Shown here in pieces: positions 1 to 8,791 of a stretch of DNA of 64,000 nt. A program made the translations under genes and the position numbers. Where the stretch lies: NCBI GenBank assembly GCA_963691755.1, contig OY829366.1, positions 2,604,001-2,668,000 on the forward strand, in the 5' to 3' direction. The first letter of the stretch is position 1. Every line of letters starts with the position of its first letter. The stretch comes from Dinoroseobacter sp013215265 (GTDB lineage Bacteria; Pseudomonadota; Alphaproteobacteria; Rhodobacterales; Rhodobacteraceae). A model generated the notes under the pieces. That model searched no databases. It saw only the letters and a list, made by a program, of their open reading frames with translations, and was not told where the DNA came from.

Positions 1-186
1 TTCGCCATAAACTCTGCACAACAACCGGTATAATATATCAAATACGATCACCGGGCGCGCGTTGCCGATATGCGCGCGGTCATACACCGTAGGTCCGCAG
101 AGATAGAGCCGCACATTCGATGCATCGATGGGCGTAAAGACCTCTTTCTGGCGGGTCAGCGTGTTGTGGAGTTTGAGTTCGGTCAT
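1..186 (-). CDS. cysS: Cysteinyl-tRNA synthetase, N-terminal part cut by the window edge
   Basis: These are the first 62 residues of cysteinyl-tRNA synthetase, which charges tRNA-Cys in the cytoplasm; the rest lies beyond the left edge. The start ATG is at 184-186 on the minus strand. Two class I synthetase signatures are visible at their usual N-terminal places: a zinc-ligand cysteine at residue 30 in YLCGPTVYD, and HIGN, a form of the HIGH ATP-binding motif, at residues 39-42. The gene is divergent from the MmcQ/YjbR gene, with about 190 bases between them in which I see no clear regulatory element. The family call is firm; completeness cannot be judged. Confidence 0.95.
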   Translation of the reverse strand, partial: MTELKLHNTLTRQKEVFTPIDASNVRLYLCGPTVYDRAHIGNARPVIVFDILYRLLCRVYGE

Positions 187-376
187 ATTGGCTAGCCTGT
201 AAAGACGCGGGCACGCGTGGCGGGCTTAGCAGGTGTTTTGGATAAGGAAAACCAGACGACTGCGCCCACCACGAGGGTTAGCGGATGATTGTGCAACAAC
301 AAATGGTGCAAAGCTGGTTCATGCGAGCGTCCTAAGCGATGTTGCGTGATCCGACAAGTCCCGACAGAGTACCTGC

Positions 377-727
377 ATGACACGCGATGATGTAAATGCG
401 GCCTGTGCCCAATTTCCAGGCGTAACCTGCGAAGATCCCTGGGGTGACGGGCATGACGCATGGAAAGTCGGGGGCAAGATGTTTGCCTGCATTGGCCCGA
501 CCAATGACGGGGTCTCTGTGAAGACCGAAAGTGTTGAACAGGCGATGTTCCTGATCGAGCTGGAGCGTGGCGAGAAAGCCCCCTACTTTCACAGATCGTG
601 GATAAGACTGCCCTTTGACAGCGACATTGATCCTGACGAATTGCGCGACCGGCTTGCGACCTCTTACGATCTGATCCGCAAGAAGCTTACAAAAAAGGTT
701 CAGGCGACGCTGCCCCCCTGGCCTTGA
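377..727 (+). CDS. MmcQ/YjbR family DNA-binding protein
   Basis: A 116-residue cytoplasmic protein of the MmcQ/YjbR family, a small alpha/beta fold (CyaY-like) with a proposed DNA-binding role but no settled function. The family hallmarks are visible: an N-terminal helix ending in a PGV segment, the DPWGDGHDAWKVGGKMFAC stretch at about residues 20-40, and the later LPFDSDIDPDELRDRLATSYDL helix region. Length is normal for the family. The start ATG follows a short spacer with no strong Shine-Dalgarno sequence. It stands alone between divergent cysS and the downstream aminotransferase on the same strand, which lies about 80 bases away. The family is sure; the role is not. Confidence 0.85.
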   Translation: MTRDDVNAACAQFPGVTCEDPWGDGHDAWKVGGKMFACIGPTNDGVSVKTESVEQAMFLIELERGEKAPYFHRSWIRLPFDSDIDPDELRDRLATSYDLIRKKLTKKVQATLPPWP

Positions 728-805
728 TCCACGTCCCCTATCGTTGAAATTGACAAGCTGGCTTTGGCGTGTCCCTGTCCCGTCAAGCAAACTTCTGAGG
801 GTCAC

Positions 806-1984
806 ATGGAACTTTCAAAACGCATCACGGGACTGACCGGTGGCGGATCGGATGGATGGGGCATTCTCTATGCCGCCCGCGCGATGGAGGCCAAAGGCCA
901 ATACGTGGCAAACCTGACGATCGGGGAGCATGACATCCGCACGCACGACATCATTCTGGACGCCATGCATACTGCCGCCCGTGGTGGGCACACCGGATAT
1001 GCATCAGTGCCCGGAACAGATGGCTTGCGGCACAGCGTGGCGCAACGGATCACCCAGCGCACAGGTGTTGCGACAGCCCCTGAGAACGTTCTGATCACCC
1101 CCGGGGGTCAGGCGGCGCTTTTTGCCGCGCATATGGCAGTGCTCGATCCGGGAGACAGAGCGCTCTTCGTAGATCCCTATTATGCGACCTACCCCGGAAC
1201 GATACGGGGGGCCGGCGGGGTTCCGGTGCCGATCGCGGCCCGGTCTGAGGACGGGTTTCAGCTTGGCACGGACGCCATCGATGATGTGGGGGCGGACGCC
1301 ACATCGCTGCTGATCAACAGCCCGAACAATCCAACAGGTGCGGTCTATTCAAGTGAAACTCTGCACGCGATTTCAGAGGCTTGTCAGCGCCATGACCTCT
1401 GGCTGATATCGGACGAAGTGTATGACACGCAGGTCTGGGACGGCAAACATATCAGCCCGCGCAGCCTGTCGGGAATGGCAGATCGCACACTTGTTGTTGG
1501 ATCCCTATCCAAAAGCCATGCAATGACGGGCTCTCGTCTGGGATGGATTATTGGTCCGGAAGGCGTGATTGAACATGCAGCAAACCTGGCCACGCACACG
1601 ACTTATGGCGTACCCGGATATATTCAGGACGCCGGAGAGTTTGCTCTGGCACAAGGCAGTGCGCTTGAAAACGAGATTGCCGCCCCATTCCGTCGGCGGC
1701 GGCAAATCGTTTTGGACACGCTTGGCCGGCAACAGATCGTCAAATCCGTACCAGCGCAGGGCGCGATGTATGTGATGCTGGATATCCGCGCCACGGGCCT
1801 GGATGGCGAAGGCTTTGCATCGGCGCTTCTGGCCGAGGAAGCGATTGCCGTCATGCCGGGCGAAAGCTTCGGTGCATCTGCTGCAGGCCATGTCCGGGTT
1901 GCGATGACGCTTCCCGATGACGCGTTTGCCGAGGCCTTCGCGCGGGTCGTATCCTTTGCCGCCGCCCGCGCAGAGGCTGCCTGA
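806..1984 (+). CDS. PLP-dependent class I/II aminotransferase
   Basis: A 392-residue fold-type I aminotransferase of the AspC/MalY-like group, transferring an amino group from an amino acid to a 2-oxo acid through pyridoxal phosphate. The PLP lysine is K236 in SLSKSHAMTGSRLGW. Other visible sites are NSPNNPTG at 171-178, the ring-stacking SDEVY at 202-206 (D203, Y206) and the carboxylate-binding arginine R244. I start it at 806, preceded by GAGGG at good spacing; an upstream in-frame start at 764 would add a cysteine-rich leader unlike the family. The stop abuts convergent msrB. The substrate cannot be told from sequence; aspartate-like or aromatic amino acids are possible. Confidence 0.9.
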   Translation: MELSKRITGLTGGGSDGWGILYAARAMEAKGQYVANLTIGEHDIRTHDIILDAMHTAARGGHTGYASVPGTDGLRHSVAQRITQRTGVATAPENVLITPGGQAALFAAHMAVLDPGDRALFVDPYYATYPGTIRGAGGVPVPIAARSEDGFQLGTDAIDDVGADATSLLINSPNNPTGAVYSSETLHAISEACQRHDLWLISDEVYDTQVWDGKHISPRSLSGMADRTLVVGSLSKSHAMTGSRLGWIIGPEGVIEHAANLATHTTYGVPGYIQDAGEFALAQGSALENEIAAPFRRRRQIVLDTLGRQQIVKSVPAQGAMYVMLDIRATGLDGEGFASALLAEEAIAVMPGESFGASAAGHVRVAMTLPDDAFAEAFARVVSFAAARAEAA

Positions 1985-2380
1985 TCAGTCGCCCGTTTCG
2001 TCGAACGTCAAGGCAGCGCCATTGATGCAATAGCGCAATCCGGTGGGCTGCGGCCCATCGGGGAAGACATGGCCAAGATGACCGTCGCAGCGATTGCAAT
2101 GCACTTCGGTGCGGGTCATGAACCACGACCTGTCGACACTTTCGCCCACCATCTCGGAATCGGCAGGCGCATAGAAAGACGGCCAGCCTGTGCCTGAATC
2201 GAACTTGGTCTCGGCATCAAACAAAGGGGCATCACACCCGGCACACCGATACATGCCCGCGGATTTGGGAAAGTTGTCATTGGTGAAAGCGCGTTCTGTT
2301 CCGTGCTTGCGCAGCACCTTGAAGGCAAGGTCCCCAAGTTGTGCCCGCCACTCTTCATCCGTTTTGACGACTTTTTCCAT
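1985..2380 (-). CDS. msrB: Peptide-methionine (R)-S-oxide reductase MsrB
   Basis: A 131-residue methionine sulfoxide reductase that reduces the R epimer of oxidised methionine in proteins, a cytoplasmic repair enzyme. Four zinc-binding cysteines form two CxxC pairs (C46/C49 and C95/C98), and the catalytic cysteine is C118 in RYCIN. The FDSGTGWPSF segment at 60-69 is also typical. I chose the ATG at 2378-2380, because the longer frame back to 2425 adds residues not seen in the family. The gene is convergent with the aminotransferase with no gap, so the two share a transcription end zone. There is no MsrA partner in this window. Confidence 0.93.
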   Translation of the reverse strand: MEKVVKTDEEWRAQLGDLAFKVLRKHGTERAFTNDNFPKSAGMYRCAGCDAPLFDAETKFDSGTGWPSFYAPADSEMVGESVDRSWFMTRTEVHCNRCDGHLGHVFPDGPQPTGLRYCINGAALTFDETGD

Positions 2381-2499
2381 TTGGCCCTCTATTGTTGTCT
2401 TTGCACTGTCATACGCGTGTGACACTGCTTGGTCTGAGATGTAAGATTCCTATACGGTCTGCCAAGAGATCGTGCACGCGCCTGTGAAGAGGACATCGC

Positions 2500-3237
2500 A
2501 TGTTTGGACTGCGTCTTGGAAAATATTCAGCGCGCCTCGCTCGGACCGAGCAGGATGTGATGGACTGCCAGAAACTGCGGGCACGCGTCTTCCGTGGCGC
2601 CCCGGGTGCGCTGGACACGGACGCTTTTGATACACGCTGCAACCATGTCATGATTGAATGCACCAAGACATCTGATCTGGCGGCCTGTTTCCGACTGCTT
2701 GAACTGAACGACGGGTCCGAGATTGCGCAGAGCTATTCAGCGCAATTCTATGACCTTTCTGCGCTGGAGACTTTTTCCGGGAAAATGGCGGAGATGGGTC
2801 GGTTTTGCATCTCGCCCGGACTTCAGGATCCAGATGTTCTGCGTTTCGCCTGGGCTGCAATGACCCGCTATGTAGATGATAACAATATTGAAATGCTGTT
2901 TGGGTGTTCGTCGTTTTCCGGGACGGCACCGGAAGGGTACGAGGATGCGTTTGCCCTTCTCAAAGACCGCCACCTTGCGCCAAGCCGGTGGTTGCCACAG
3001 GTCAAAGCCGCATCCGTCTTTCCATTTTCGAGCCGGCTTCGATTGCGCAAACCCGATCTGAAACAAGCCATGAAAACATTACCGCCCCTTCTGCGAACCT
3101 ACCTTCTGATGGGGGGATGGGTCAGTGACCATGCGGTCGTCGATCGGGATCTGAATACGTTGCATGTGTTTACCGGACTGGAAATTGAGGCGATTCCCCC
3201 TGCCCGGGCGCGCCTGCTGCGGGCAACAGCGGGCTAA
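2500..3237 (+). CDS. OlsB-like GNAT N-acyltransferase (ornithine lipid synthesis, first step)
   Basis: A 245-residue GNAT-fold acyltransferase resembling OlsB, which acylates the alpha-amino group of ornithine from 3-hydroxyacyl-ACP to make lyso-ornithine lipid. Family features seen are the early cluster LRARVFRG around residues 27-34, the CFRLL and ETFSGKMAEMGRFCISP segments in the middle, and the LFGCSSFSGT core near residue 130. Length fits. The usual partner OlsA, an O-acyltransferase, is not next door; a hemolysin-type acyltransferase at 47842-48732 is a distant candidate. The substrate is inferred from the family only, and another amino acid such as glutamine is possible. Confidence 0.75.
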   Translation: MFGLRLGKYSARLARTEQDVMDCQKLRARVFRGAPGALDTDAFDTRCNHVMIECTKTSDLAACFRLLELNDGSEIAQSYSAQFYDLSALETFSGKMAEMGRFCISPGLQDPDVLRFAWAAMTRYVDDNNIEMLFGCSSFSGTAPEGYEDAFALLKDRHLAPSRWLPQVKAASVFPFSSRLRLRKPDLKQAMKTLPPLLRTYLLMGGWVSDHAVVDRDLNTLHVFTGLEIEAIPPARARLLRATAG

Positions 3238-3280
3238 TTCGGTCTTGGCAGCGCGCGACGCGTGAATTAGCTGACCCGAT

Positions 3281-5092
3281 ATGGCCAGACCTCCTTTATT
3301 ACAATTGACCGACATATCGCTGACATTTGGCGGTGATCCAGTTTTCGATGGATTGAACCTTGTGGTGCAGCCCGGTGACCGTGTGGCACTTGTCGGGCGC
3401 AACGGATCGGGCAAGTCGACCCTCATGAAGGTTATGGCACGGATCGTTGAGCCAGACCGCGGCGCGGTTGTCGCAGCACCTGGCACAAGCGTCGGCTACA
3501 TGGAGCAGGATCCAACGTTGGAGGGGTTTGTAACCCTCGGGGATTTTGCGTCCTCGGGGCTGGACCCGTCTGAGCGCTACAAGATCGATATGGCTGCTGA
3601 GGGTCTGAAGCTTGCGATGGATACACCCGTTGATGCGGCATCCGGGGGTGAGAAACGGCGGGCAGCCTTGGCAAAGCTGTTGGCGCAGGATCCCGATCTG
3701 ATGCTTCTTGATGAGCCAACCAACCATCTCGACATCGAAGCCATCGGCTGGCTTGAGACGCATCTTGCCAATACGCGCAGCGCCTTCATTCTGATTTCAC
3801 ACGACCGCGCCTTCCTGACCGCTTTGGCCAAGGCCACGCTCTGGATCGATCGAAGCGTGGTGCGCAGACAGGATAAGGGGTTTGGGGATTTCGAACCCTG
3901 GCGCGACAAGACGTGGGACGAAGAGGACCTCGCACGCCACAAGCTCGACCGAAAGATCAAGGCCGAAGCGCGGTGGGCCGTTGAGGGCATTTCTGCGCGC
4001 CGCAAGCGCAACCAGGGACGGGTTCGTGCGCTCGGTGCACTTCGCAAAGAACGCGCCGACATGATCCGGCGTCAGGACGTTGCTGCGATGGAACTGTCCG
4101 GAGGATCGCAATCCGGCAAGCGTGTCATCGAAGCCCGCGGACTGACAAAGAGCTTTGGCGACCGCGTTATTCTGAAGCCATTTGATCTTCGGGTGCTCCG
4201 CGGAGACCGGGTGGCATTTGTCGGGCCGAACGGGGTTGGCAAAACCACCTTGTTGAAAATGTTGATCGGCGAGACCGAACCTGACAGTGGCACAGTGAGC
4301 TTTGGTACCGGTCTGGAAACGGCGGTTTTCGATCAGACCCGAAGTGCACTCGACCCGGATATGTCGCTCTGGGAAAGCCTGACCGGCGATCCTGAGATGC
4401 GCGTATCGGGGCGTGCAGATCAGGTTATGGTGCGTGGTACGCCTAAACACGTGGTCGGTTATCTCAAAGAGTTCTTGTTTTCTGATGCACAGGCCCGCGC
4501 GCCCGTGCGGTCGTTGTCGGGCGGAGAAAAGGCCAGATTGCTTCTTGCACGGATCATGGCACGCGATGCCAACCTGCTGGTGCTCGACGAACCTACAAAT
4601 GATCTTGATATCGAAACCCTCGATCTGCTGCAGGAATTGCTTGCTGACTTTCCCGGTACCGTGCTGCTGGTCAGCCATGACAGGGACTTCCTGGATCGTG
4701 TCGCAACAACCACGATCGCGATGGAAGGCGATGGGCGCGCAATCGCCTATCCCGGCGGTTGGAGTGACTACAGACGGCAGCGGGGGGAGCGCACTGTACC
4801 TGAACCTCAAGCCTCCAAACTAACGGTCAAGCAACCGCAAGCCTCGAAACCAAAACCGAAATCTTCAGGTTTGAGCTTCACCGAAAAGCACCGTCTGAAA
4901 GCGCTGCCGGATGAGATTGAAAAGCTGGAGACCGAGATCACAAAGCTGGCTGATCTGCTTTCAGATCCGGATCTTTACACCAAGGCGCCCGAGAAATTCT
5001 CCAAAGCAACTGCTGCATTGACCCAAAGGCAGGCTGCGTTGGAAAAGGCCGAAGAAGAATGGCTGCTGCTGGAGGAAAAAGCCGAAAGCTAA
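3281..5092 (+). CDS. uup: ABC-F family ATPase, Uup-like
   Basis: A 603-residue soluble ABC-F protein with two nucleotide-binding domains and no membrane segments. The first domain has Walker A GRNGSGKST near residue 40, signature SGGEKRRAALA and Walker B LMLLDEPTNHLD; the second has GPNGVGKTT, LSGGEKARLLLA and LLVLDEPTNDLD. A lysine/glutamate-rich C-terminal stretch after about residue 510 looks like the Uup coiled-coil DNA-binding domain. ABC-F proteins act on the ribosome, and Uup also affects precise excision of transposons. The gene lies 43 bases after the OlsB-like gene and 56 before a sulfotransferase, with no evident shared role. The exact ABC-F subclass is an inference from the C terminus. 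Confidence 0.88.
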   Translation: MARPPLLQLTDISLTFGGDPVFDGLNLVVQPGDRVALVGRNGSGKSTLMKVMARIVEPDRGAVVAAPGTSVGYMEQDPTLEGFVTLGDFASSGLDPSERYKIDMAAEGLKLAMDTPVDAASGGEKRRAALAKLLAQDPDLMLLDEPTNHLDIEAIGWLETHLANTRSAFILISHDRAFLTALAKATLWIDRSVVRRQDKGFGDFEPWRDKTWDEEDLARHKLDRKIKAEARWAVEGISARRKRNQGRVRALGALRKERADMIRRQDVAAMELSGGSQSGKRVIEARGLTKSFGDRVILKPFDLRVLRGDRVAFVGPNGVGKTTLLKMLIGETEPDSGTVSFGTGLETAVFDQTRSALDPDMSLWESLTGDPEMRVSGRADQVMVRGTPKHVVGYLKEFLFSDAQARAPVRSLSGGEKARLLLARIMARDANLLVLDEPTNDLDIETLDLLQELLADFPGTVLLVSHDRDFLDRVATTTIAMEGDGRAIAYPGGWSDYRRQRGERTVPEPQASKLTVKQPQASKPKPKSSGLSFTEKHRLKALPDEIEKLETEITKLADLLSDPDLYTKAPEKFSKATAALTQRQAALEKAEEEWLLLEEKAES

Positions 5093-5148
5093 GCCTTTGT
5101 GCTGCGTGTGTCTTGAGATACGCTTCGAAAAAACATTGAGGCAAAGCA

Positions 5149-5982
5149 ATGATCGGCCGGAAACCGGATCTCGTGTGCATCGGGGCGCAGAAAGCAGCAA
5201 CAAGCTGGTTTTACAAAGTGATGGGCGCGCGAAGTGACACTTGGGTGCCACCTTTCAAGGAAGTTCATTTCTTTGACCATAAATTCTGCCCCGAAAACCG
5301 GAAATGGGCCAGAAATGGGTTAGCAAAAGGGCTAGCGAAAGCCGAAGCGCGTCACCGAAAAAACCAGAAGACGGCCAACGAGGAGTACATCGCATATCTC
5401 CATGCGCTCGGGGAATCGCCTGTTTTCAATGGGACGTGGTACAAGAAGATCTTTTCCCGGGCGCCTCTGCGCATGCAGTGTCTGGATGTCACGCCCGAAT
5501 ACAGCACCCTACCGGAGGAGGGTGTTGAGTTTGTTGCTAAGTTTTTGCGTGATGCACGCTTTGTCTACATCATCCGCGACCCTGTTGAGCGCGCAAAATC
5601 CCAACTGCGCATGAATCTCGCACGCAGAAATTTCGTCCCCAAGAACGAACGGGCCTGGCTGCGTGTCACCCGCGAAGAAGCAATCGAAAATCGGGGAGAT
5701 TACCAAGCATATGTGCCGCGATGGAAAGCACGCTTTGACGATCGCAGATTGTTGTTTCTTCCCTATGGCGATGTCTCCAAGGACCCACAGGGCGTCATGC
5801 GAAAGGTCGAGGCGTTCGCAAATCTTGAACGGGAAAACCCTTGGGGGCTGAACGCTGTCGTCCACAAGACAGACCCCCTACCTTTGCCGGACTACGTTAG
5901 CGAAGATCTGGAAACGCGCCTTGGTCCGCAAAGAGCGTTCTTGCGCAACGAATTCGGCACGGAGTTCACAAACCGCGTTTAG
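5149..5982 (+). CDS. Sulfotransferase family protein
   Basis: A 277-residue PAPS-dependent sulfotransferase. The 5-prime phosphosulfate loop is GAQKAATSWFY at residues 12-22, and the 3-prime phosphate-binding segment is FVYIIRDPVERAKSQLRM near the middle, with the expected arginine and serine. Such enzymes move sulfate from PAPS to a carbohydrate, lipid or protein acceptor; the acceptor cannot be told here. No signal peptide is visible, so it is probably cytoplasmic or membrane-associated. It ends 21 bases before convergent bamE and has no visible partner such as a glycosyltransferase, so its job stays open. Confidence 0.82.
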   Translation: MIGRKPDLVCIGAQKAATSWFYKVMGARSDTWVPPFKEVHFFDHKFCPENRKWARNGLAKGLAKAEARHRKNQKTANEEYIAYLHALGESPVFNGTWYKKIFSRAPLRMQCLDVTPEYSTLPEEGVEFVAKFLRDARFVYIIRDPVERAKSQLRMNLARRNFVPKNERAWLRVTREEAIENRGDYQAYVPRWKARFDDRRLLFLPYGDVSKDPQGVMRKVEAFANLERENPWGLNAVVHKTDPLPLPDYVSEDLETRLGPQRAFLRNEFGTEFTNRV

Positions 5983-6003
5983 GTCAAGCCCAAACCGGTA
6001 AGA

Positions 6004-6492
6004 TTAGTCGATCAGGCTGCCTGCATCAACGCGGCCAAGATTTCCGAGCAGCTGTCGCAAGAACGAAACACCCTGTATGTTGTCATCGGTAACGCGACGG
6101 TTCAGGGCAATGACTTCGCCATCTTCGAGGCCGAAGCGTTCTATGTTGCGCACGCGGCCATTAGAACTGAAGGAAATCGCAAGGACCTGACGCTCTATGA
6201 CTTCGGGCGCTTGATAAGCGTAGTTTTCAACACGACTTTGGACGTAATACCACGCGTCTTCGCGCACGACACCCGAAGTGCCTGGGCTGCCGATTTTTTC
6301 AGTGACAGTCTCGCGCGTATCCCGACCGACCTGGACGTTGGCCAAATCCACTTCAGATGGAACGTAGCCAAAGTTCCGAAACGTGGAACTGCAGCCAGCA
6401 ACGAACAGCAAAATCAATACACTGAGCGCAAGAAAACCGAGAACGCGCGAACGGTCCGCTTGACTTTGCGTGATCACTGCTGCCTGTGACAT
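6004..6492 (-). CDS. bamE: Outer membrane assembly lipoprotein BamE (SmpA/OmlA)
   Basis: A 162-residue lipoprotein of the BAM complex, which inserts beta-barrel proteins into the outer membrane. After a basic N terminus comes a hydrophobic segment (about residues 18-32) ending in the lipobox VAGC with C34 as the lipidated residue. The BamE core follows, with a GRDTRETVTEKIGSPG segment and EDAWYYVQSR. I use the ATG at 6490-6492; a much longer frame upstream would bury the signal peptide. It is divergent from the yceD gene, with about 120 bases between them. The C-terminal extension after the core is common in alphaproteobacteria. Confidence 0.9.
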   Translation of the reverse strand: MSQAAVITQSQADRSRVLGFLALSVLILLFVAGCSSTFRNFGYVPSEVDLANVQVGRDTRETVTEKIGSPGTSGVVREDAWYYVQSRVENYAYQAPEVIERQVLAISFSSNGRVRNIERFGLEDGEVIALNRRVTDDNIQGVSFLRQLLGNLGRVDAGSLID

Positions 6493-6615
6493 ATAACGCC
6501 CGCCTCTTTTCCCAGCCGCTTTCGGCTCTTTGCTTGCGATACCGGAAGCTGCGCATGGGTTCAAGAAGAACGGACTTCTGTCGACCAATCCAACTTTTGC
6601 GGTTTGGAGGAATTT

Positions 6616-7191
6616 ATGCCCAGATCTACTATGCCCCACGCAATTTCGTCGATTCCCGATCAATTGCGGCTTGCCGATCTGCCACAGCGCAAAGCTTCGC
6701 GGTTTGACGTGATAGCCAACGACGGCGCGCTGAACGAACTGGCAGATGCTCTGCAAATAACATCTGTCCGCAAAGCGCGTTTCAAAGGCTCTATGACCCC
6801 GGTGGCCGGGCGGGATTGGCAACTTTCGGCCCAATTGGGCGCCACAGTTGTTCAACCTTGCAGCGTTTCGCTTGAACCTGTGGTCACGCGCATCGATCTT
6901 ACGGTCGAGCGGCATTATACCGACGCCCCGCTCCAAGATGACATCGAAGCAGGATCCGAGGTCGAGATGCCCGAAGACGACACCCTTGAACCCGTTCCCG
7001 AGGTGGTTGATCTGGGCGCACTCTTGCTGGAAGAGCTATCTTTGGCTGTGCCCGCCTACCCACGTGCTGAGGGTGTCGGTCTGGGGAGCATCCTTGCCGG
7101 GCCCGAAGGTGCGGCCCCTCTTGATGATGACGCGATAAAGCCGTTTTCAGCGCTTGCCACACTGCGCGATCAGCTTGAAAAAAAGGAATAG
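6616..7191 (+). CDS. YceD family protein (DUF177)
   Basis: A 191-residue DUF177/YceD protein. The family is nearly always encoded just before rpmF and is tied to 23S rRNA maturation in plants and to ribosome or lipid metabolism by context. Seen here are the N-terminal RKASRFDV region, an AQLGATVVQPCSVSLEPV segment near the centre (one cysteine), and a C-terminal half rich in acidic residues ending in PFSALATLRDQLEKKE. ATG 6616 is preceded by GGAGG at 6606-6610 with ideal spacing, which decides against an in-frame TTG at 6604. It begins the yceD-rpmF-plsX-fabH-ihfA-MerR series. Confidence 0.88.
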   Translation: MPRSTMPHAISSIPDQLRLADLPQRKASRFDVIANDGALNELADALQITSVRKARFKGSMTPVAGRDWQLSAQLGATVVQPCSVSLEPVVTRIDLTVERHYTDAPLQDDIEAGSEVEMPEDDTLEPVPEVVDLGALLLEELSLAVPAYPRAEGVGLGSILAGPEGAAPLDDDAIKPFSALATLRDQLEKKE

Positions 7192-7382
7192 CTGGCTGTC
7201 TCGGAAAAGACCTGTAAAAACACTTGCGCCGCGCCAGAATCGCAGTATGTTCCCGGCCTCATTCGCACGCAGCTGAAACACGCAGTCGTTGTGGCACACA
7301 GTCGTGACGAAACGATCGAATTCAAGCCCTTGAAGGGCACCCTGGGCTCAGGCCCGTACACAAAGCAACCGAGGTCCGTCCG

Positions 7383-7589
7383 ATGGTAGTCCCACAGAAT
7401 AAAATTTCGCGATCGCGCCGCAACAACCGCCGTTCGCATGATGCACTGGTTGGTGGTAACCCAAATGAGTGCCCAAACTGCGGTGAACTGAAGCGCCCGC
7501 ACCACGTATGCGCATCTTGCGGCTATTACGGTGACCGTGAAGTTGTAGCCCAGGCCGATGAGATCGATCTGGACGAAGACGCAGCGTAA
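7383..7589 (+). CDS. rpmF: 50S ribosomal protein L32
   Basis: A 68-residue ribosomal protein L32 of the large subunit. The basic N terminus PQNKISRSRRNNRR is typical, and the four cysteines C30, C33, C43 and C46 form the zinc ribbon CPNC...CASC, so this is the zinc-containing form. An acidic tail ends the protein. It follows yceD by 191 bases, enough for its own promoter, and precedes plsX by 98 bases that include a stable hairpin (7623-7644). The rpmF-plsX-fabH order is widely conserved and links ribosome and phospholipid synthesis. Confidence 0.97.
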   Translation: MVVPQNKISRSRRNNRRSHDALVGGNPNECPNCGELKRPHHVCASCGYYGDREVVAQADEIDLDEDAA

Positions 7590-7622
7590 GCTGTTTTGCT
7601 TAATGGGTTAAGATTAGGAGGC

Positions 7623-7644
7623 GCAGGTAACTTCGGTTGCCTGC
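7623..7644 (+). other. UUCG-capped hairpin between rpmF and plsX
   Basis: The arms GCAGGTAAC (7623-7631) and GTTGCCTGC (7636-7644) pair over nine bases, with one G-U, and enclose the very stable tetraloop TTCG. There is no following run of T, so it is not a typical terminator; it may protect the rpmF message 3-prime end or mark a processing point inside the operon. The structure is seen directly; the function is inferred. Confidence 0.5.
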
Positions 7645-7687
7645 CCTCTTGCTGTGTGAACCCTACGCAGGCTAAGTCTCACACGGC

Positions 7688-8791
7688 ATGAGCGACCCGG
7701 GCATCTCTGAAAACGATCCACGCACTGTTATCTCAGTCGACGCGATGGGCGGTGACGCGGGACCGTCTGCAGTGGTTGGTGGGCTTGCAAAGTCTGCTGC
7801 CAAAAATCCCGACATTCGATTTATTTTGCATGGTCCCGAGGCAGAACTACGTCGCTTGATTGCGCGCCGCCGTGGACTTGCCGAACGCGTGACCGTTCGA
7901 AACGCCGAGGGCATCGTCAAAATGGACGACAAGCCCAGCCAGGTCATGCGCCATGGCAAGAACACGTCCATGTGGAGCACCGTCGAGGCTGTAAGAAATG
8001 GCGAAGCGACTGTTGCCGTAAGCTGTGGCAACACCGGTGCGCTGATGATGCTATCGACAGTTCGCCTGCGCAAAGCGCCCGGTGTGAACAGGCCCGCTAT
8101 CGCCTGCCTCTGGCCGTCCCGCAATCCGCAGGGGTTCAATGTGATGCTGGATGTCGGCGCCGACATCAAAGCCGAAGCCAATGATCTTCTGCAATACGCC
8201 CTGATGGGGGCGTCTTATGCGCGGAATGGTCTAAAACTGGCGAAGCCCCGCATAGGGTTGCTGAACGTAGGTGTCGAAGAACATAAAGGTCGCGCCCAGC
8301 TGAAAGAGGCCCACGATATGATCGCGGCCGCAGCGGAGACGAATATGTTTGAGTTTGTTGGTTTCGTCGAGGGTGGGGACATCCCTTCGGATCGCGTCGA
8401 TGTCATTGTCACAGACGGTTTCACAGGGAATATCGCGCTGAAGACCGGCGAAGGTACGGCAAAGCTGATCGGGGACCTTCTGCGAGAAGCATTCAAATAC
8501 ACACCGCTATCGCGCATTGCTGCGTTGCTGGCCCTGACCTCGCTAAGACGACTTTCCAAACGCATTGATCCGCGACGGGTCAATGGTGGTGTGTTTCTCG
8601 GGTTAAACGGCACTGTTGTAAAATCTCATGGATCGGCCGACGCGACGGGTGTGGCGGCCGCCATCAAGCTGGCATTTGTATTGGCACAATCGGGATTTAC
8701 CGAACGCCTGGCTGCTCGGGTTGCATCTGGAGCGACGCAACGTCAGGATACCGAAAACTCTGAGCAGAAACTGAACGCGCCAAATGAATAA
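7688..8791 (+). CDS. plsX: Phosphate acyltransferase PlsX
   Basis: A 367-residue PlsX, which converts acyl-ACP and phosphate to acyl-phosphate, the donor for PlsY in phosphatidic acid synthesis. The N-terminal ISVDAMGGDAGPS signature (about residues 16-28), the GNTGALM segment and DVGADIKAEANDL are all family hallmarks. It is a peripheral membrane protein with no transmembrane segment. It overlaps fabH by eight bases, which suggests translational coupling. The short polar tail after SGFTERLAARV is variable in the family. The start ATG at 7688 is the only reasonable one near the conserved N terminus. Confidence 0.96.
   Translation: MSDPGISENDPRTVISVDAMGGDAGPSAVVGGLAKSAAKNPDIRFILHGPEAELRRLIARRRGLAERVTVRNAEGIVKMDDKPSQVMRHGKNTSMWSTVEAVRNGEATVAVSCGNTGALMMLSTVRLRKAPGVNRPAIACLWPSRNPQGFNVMLDVGADIKAEANDLLQYALMGASYARNGLKLAKPRIGLLNVGVEEHKGRAQLKEAHDMIAAAAETNMFEFVGFVEGGDIPSDRVDVIVTDGFTGNIALKTGEGTAKLIGDLLREAFKYTPLSRIAALLALTSLRRLSKRIDPRRVNGGVFLGLNGTVVKSHGSADATGVAAAIKLAFVLAQSGFTERLAARVASGATQRQDTENSEQKLNAPNE

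Noticed and set aside
3797..4810. A 337-codon open frame antisense to the Uup-like ATPase gene
   Set aside because: It mirrors a real gene with clear Walker and signature motifs; the antisense product has no domain resemblance and follows from codon bias.
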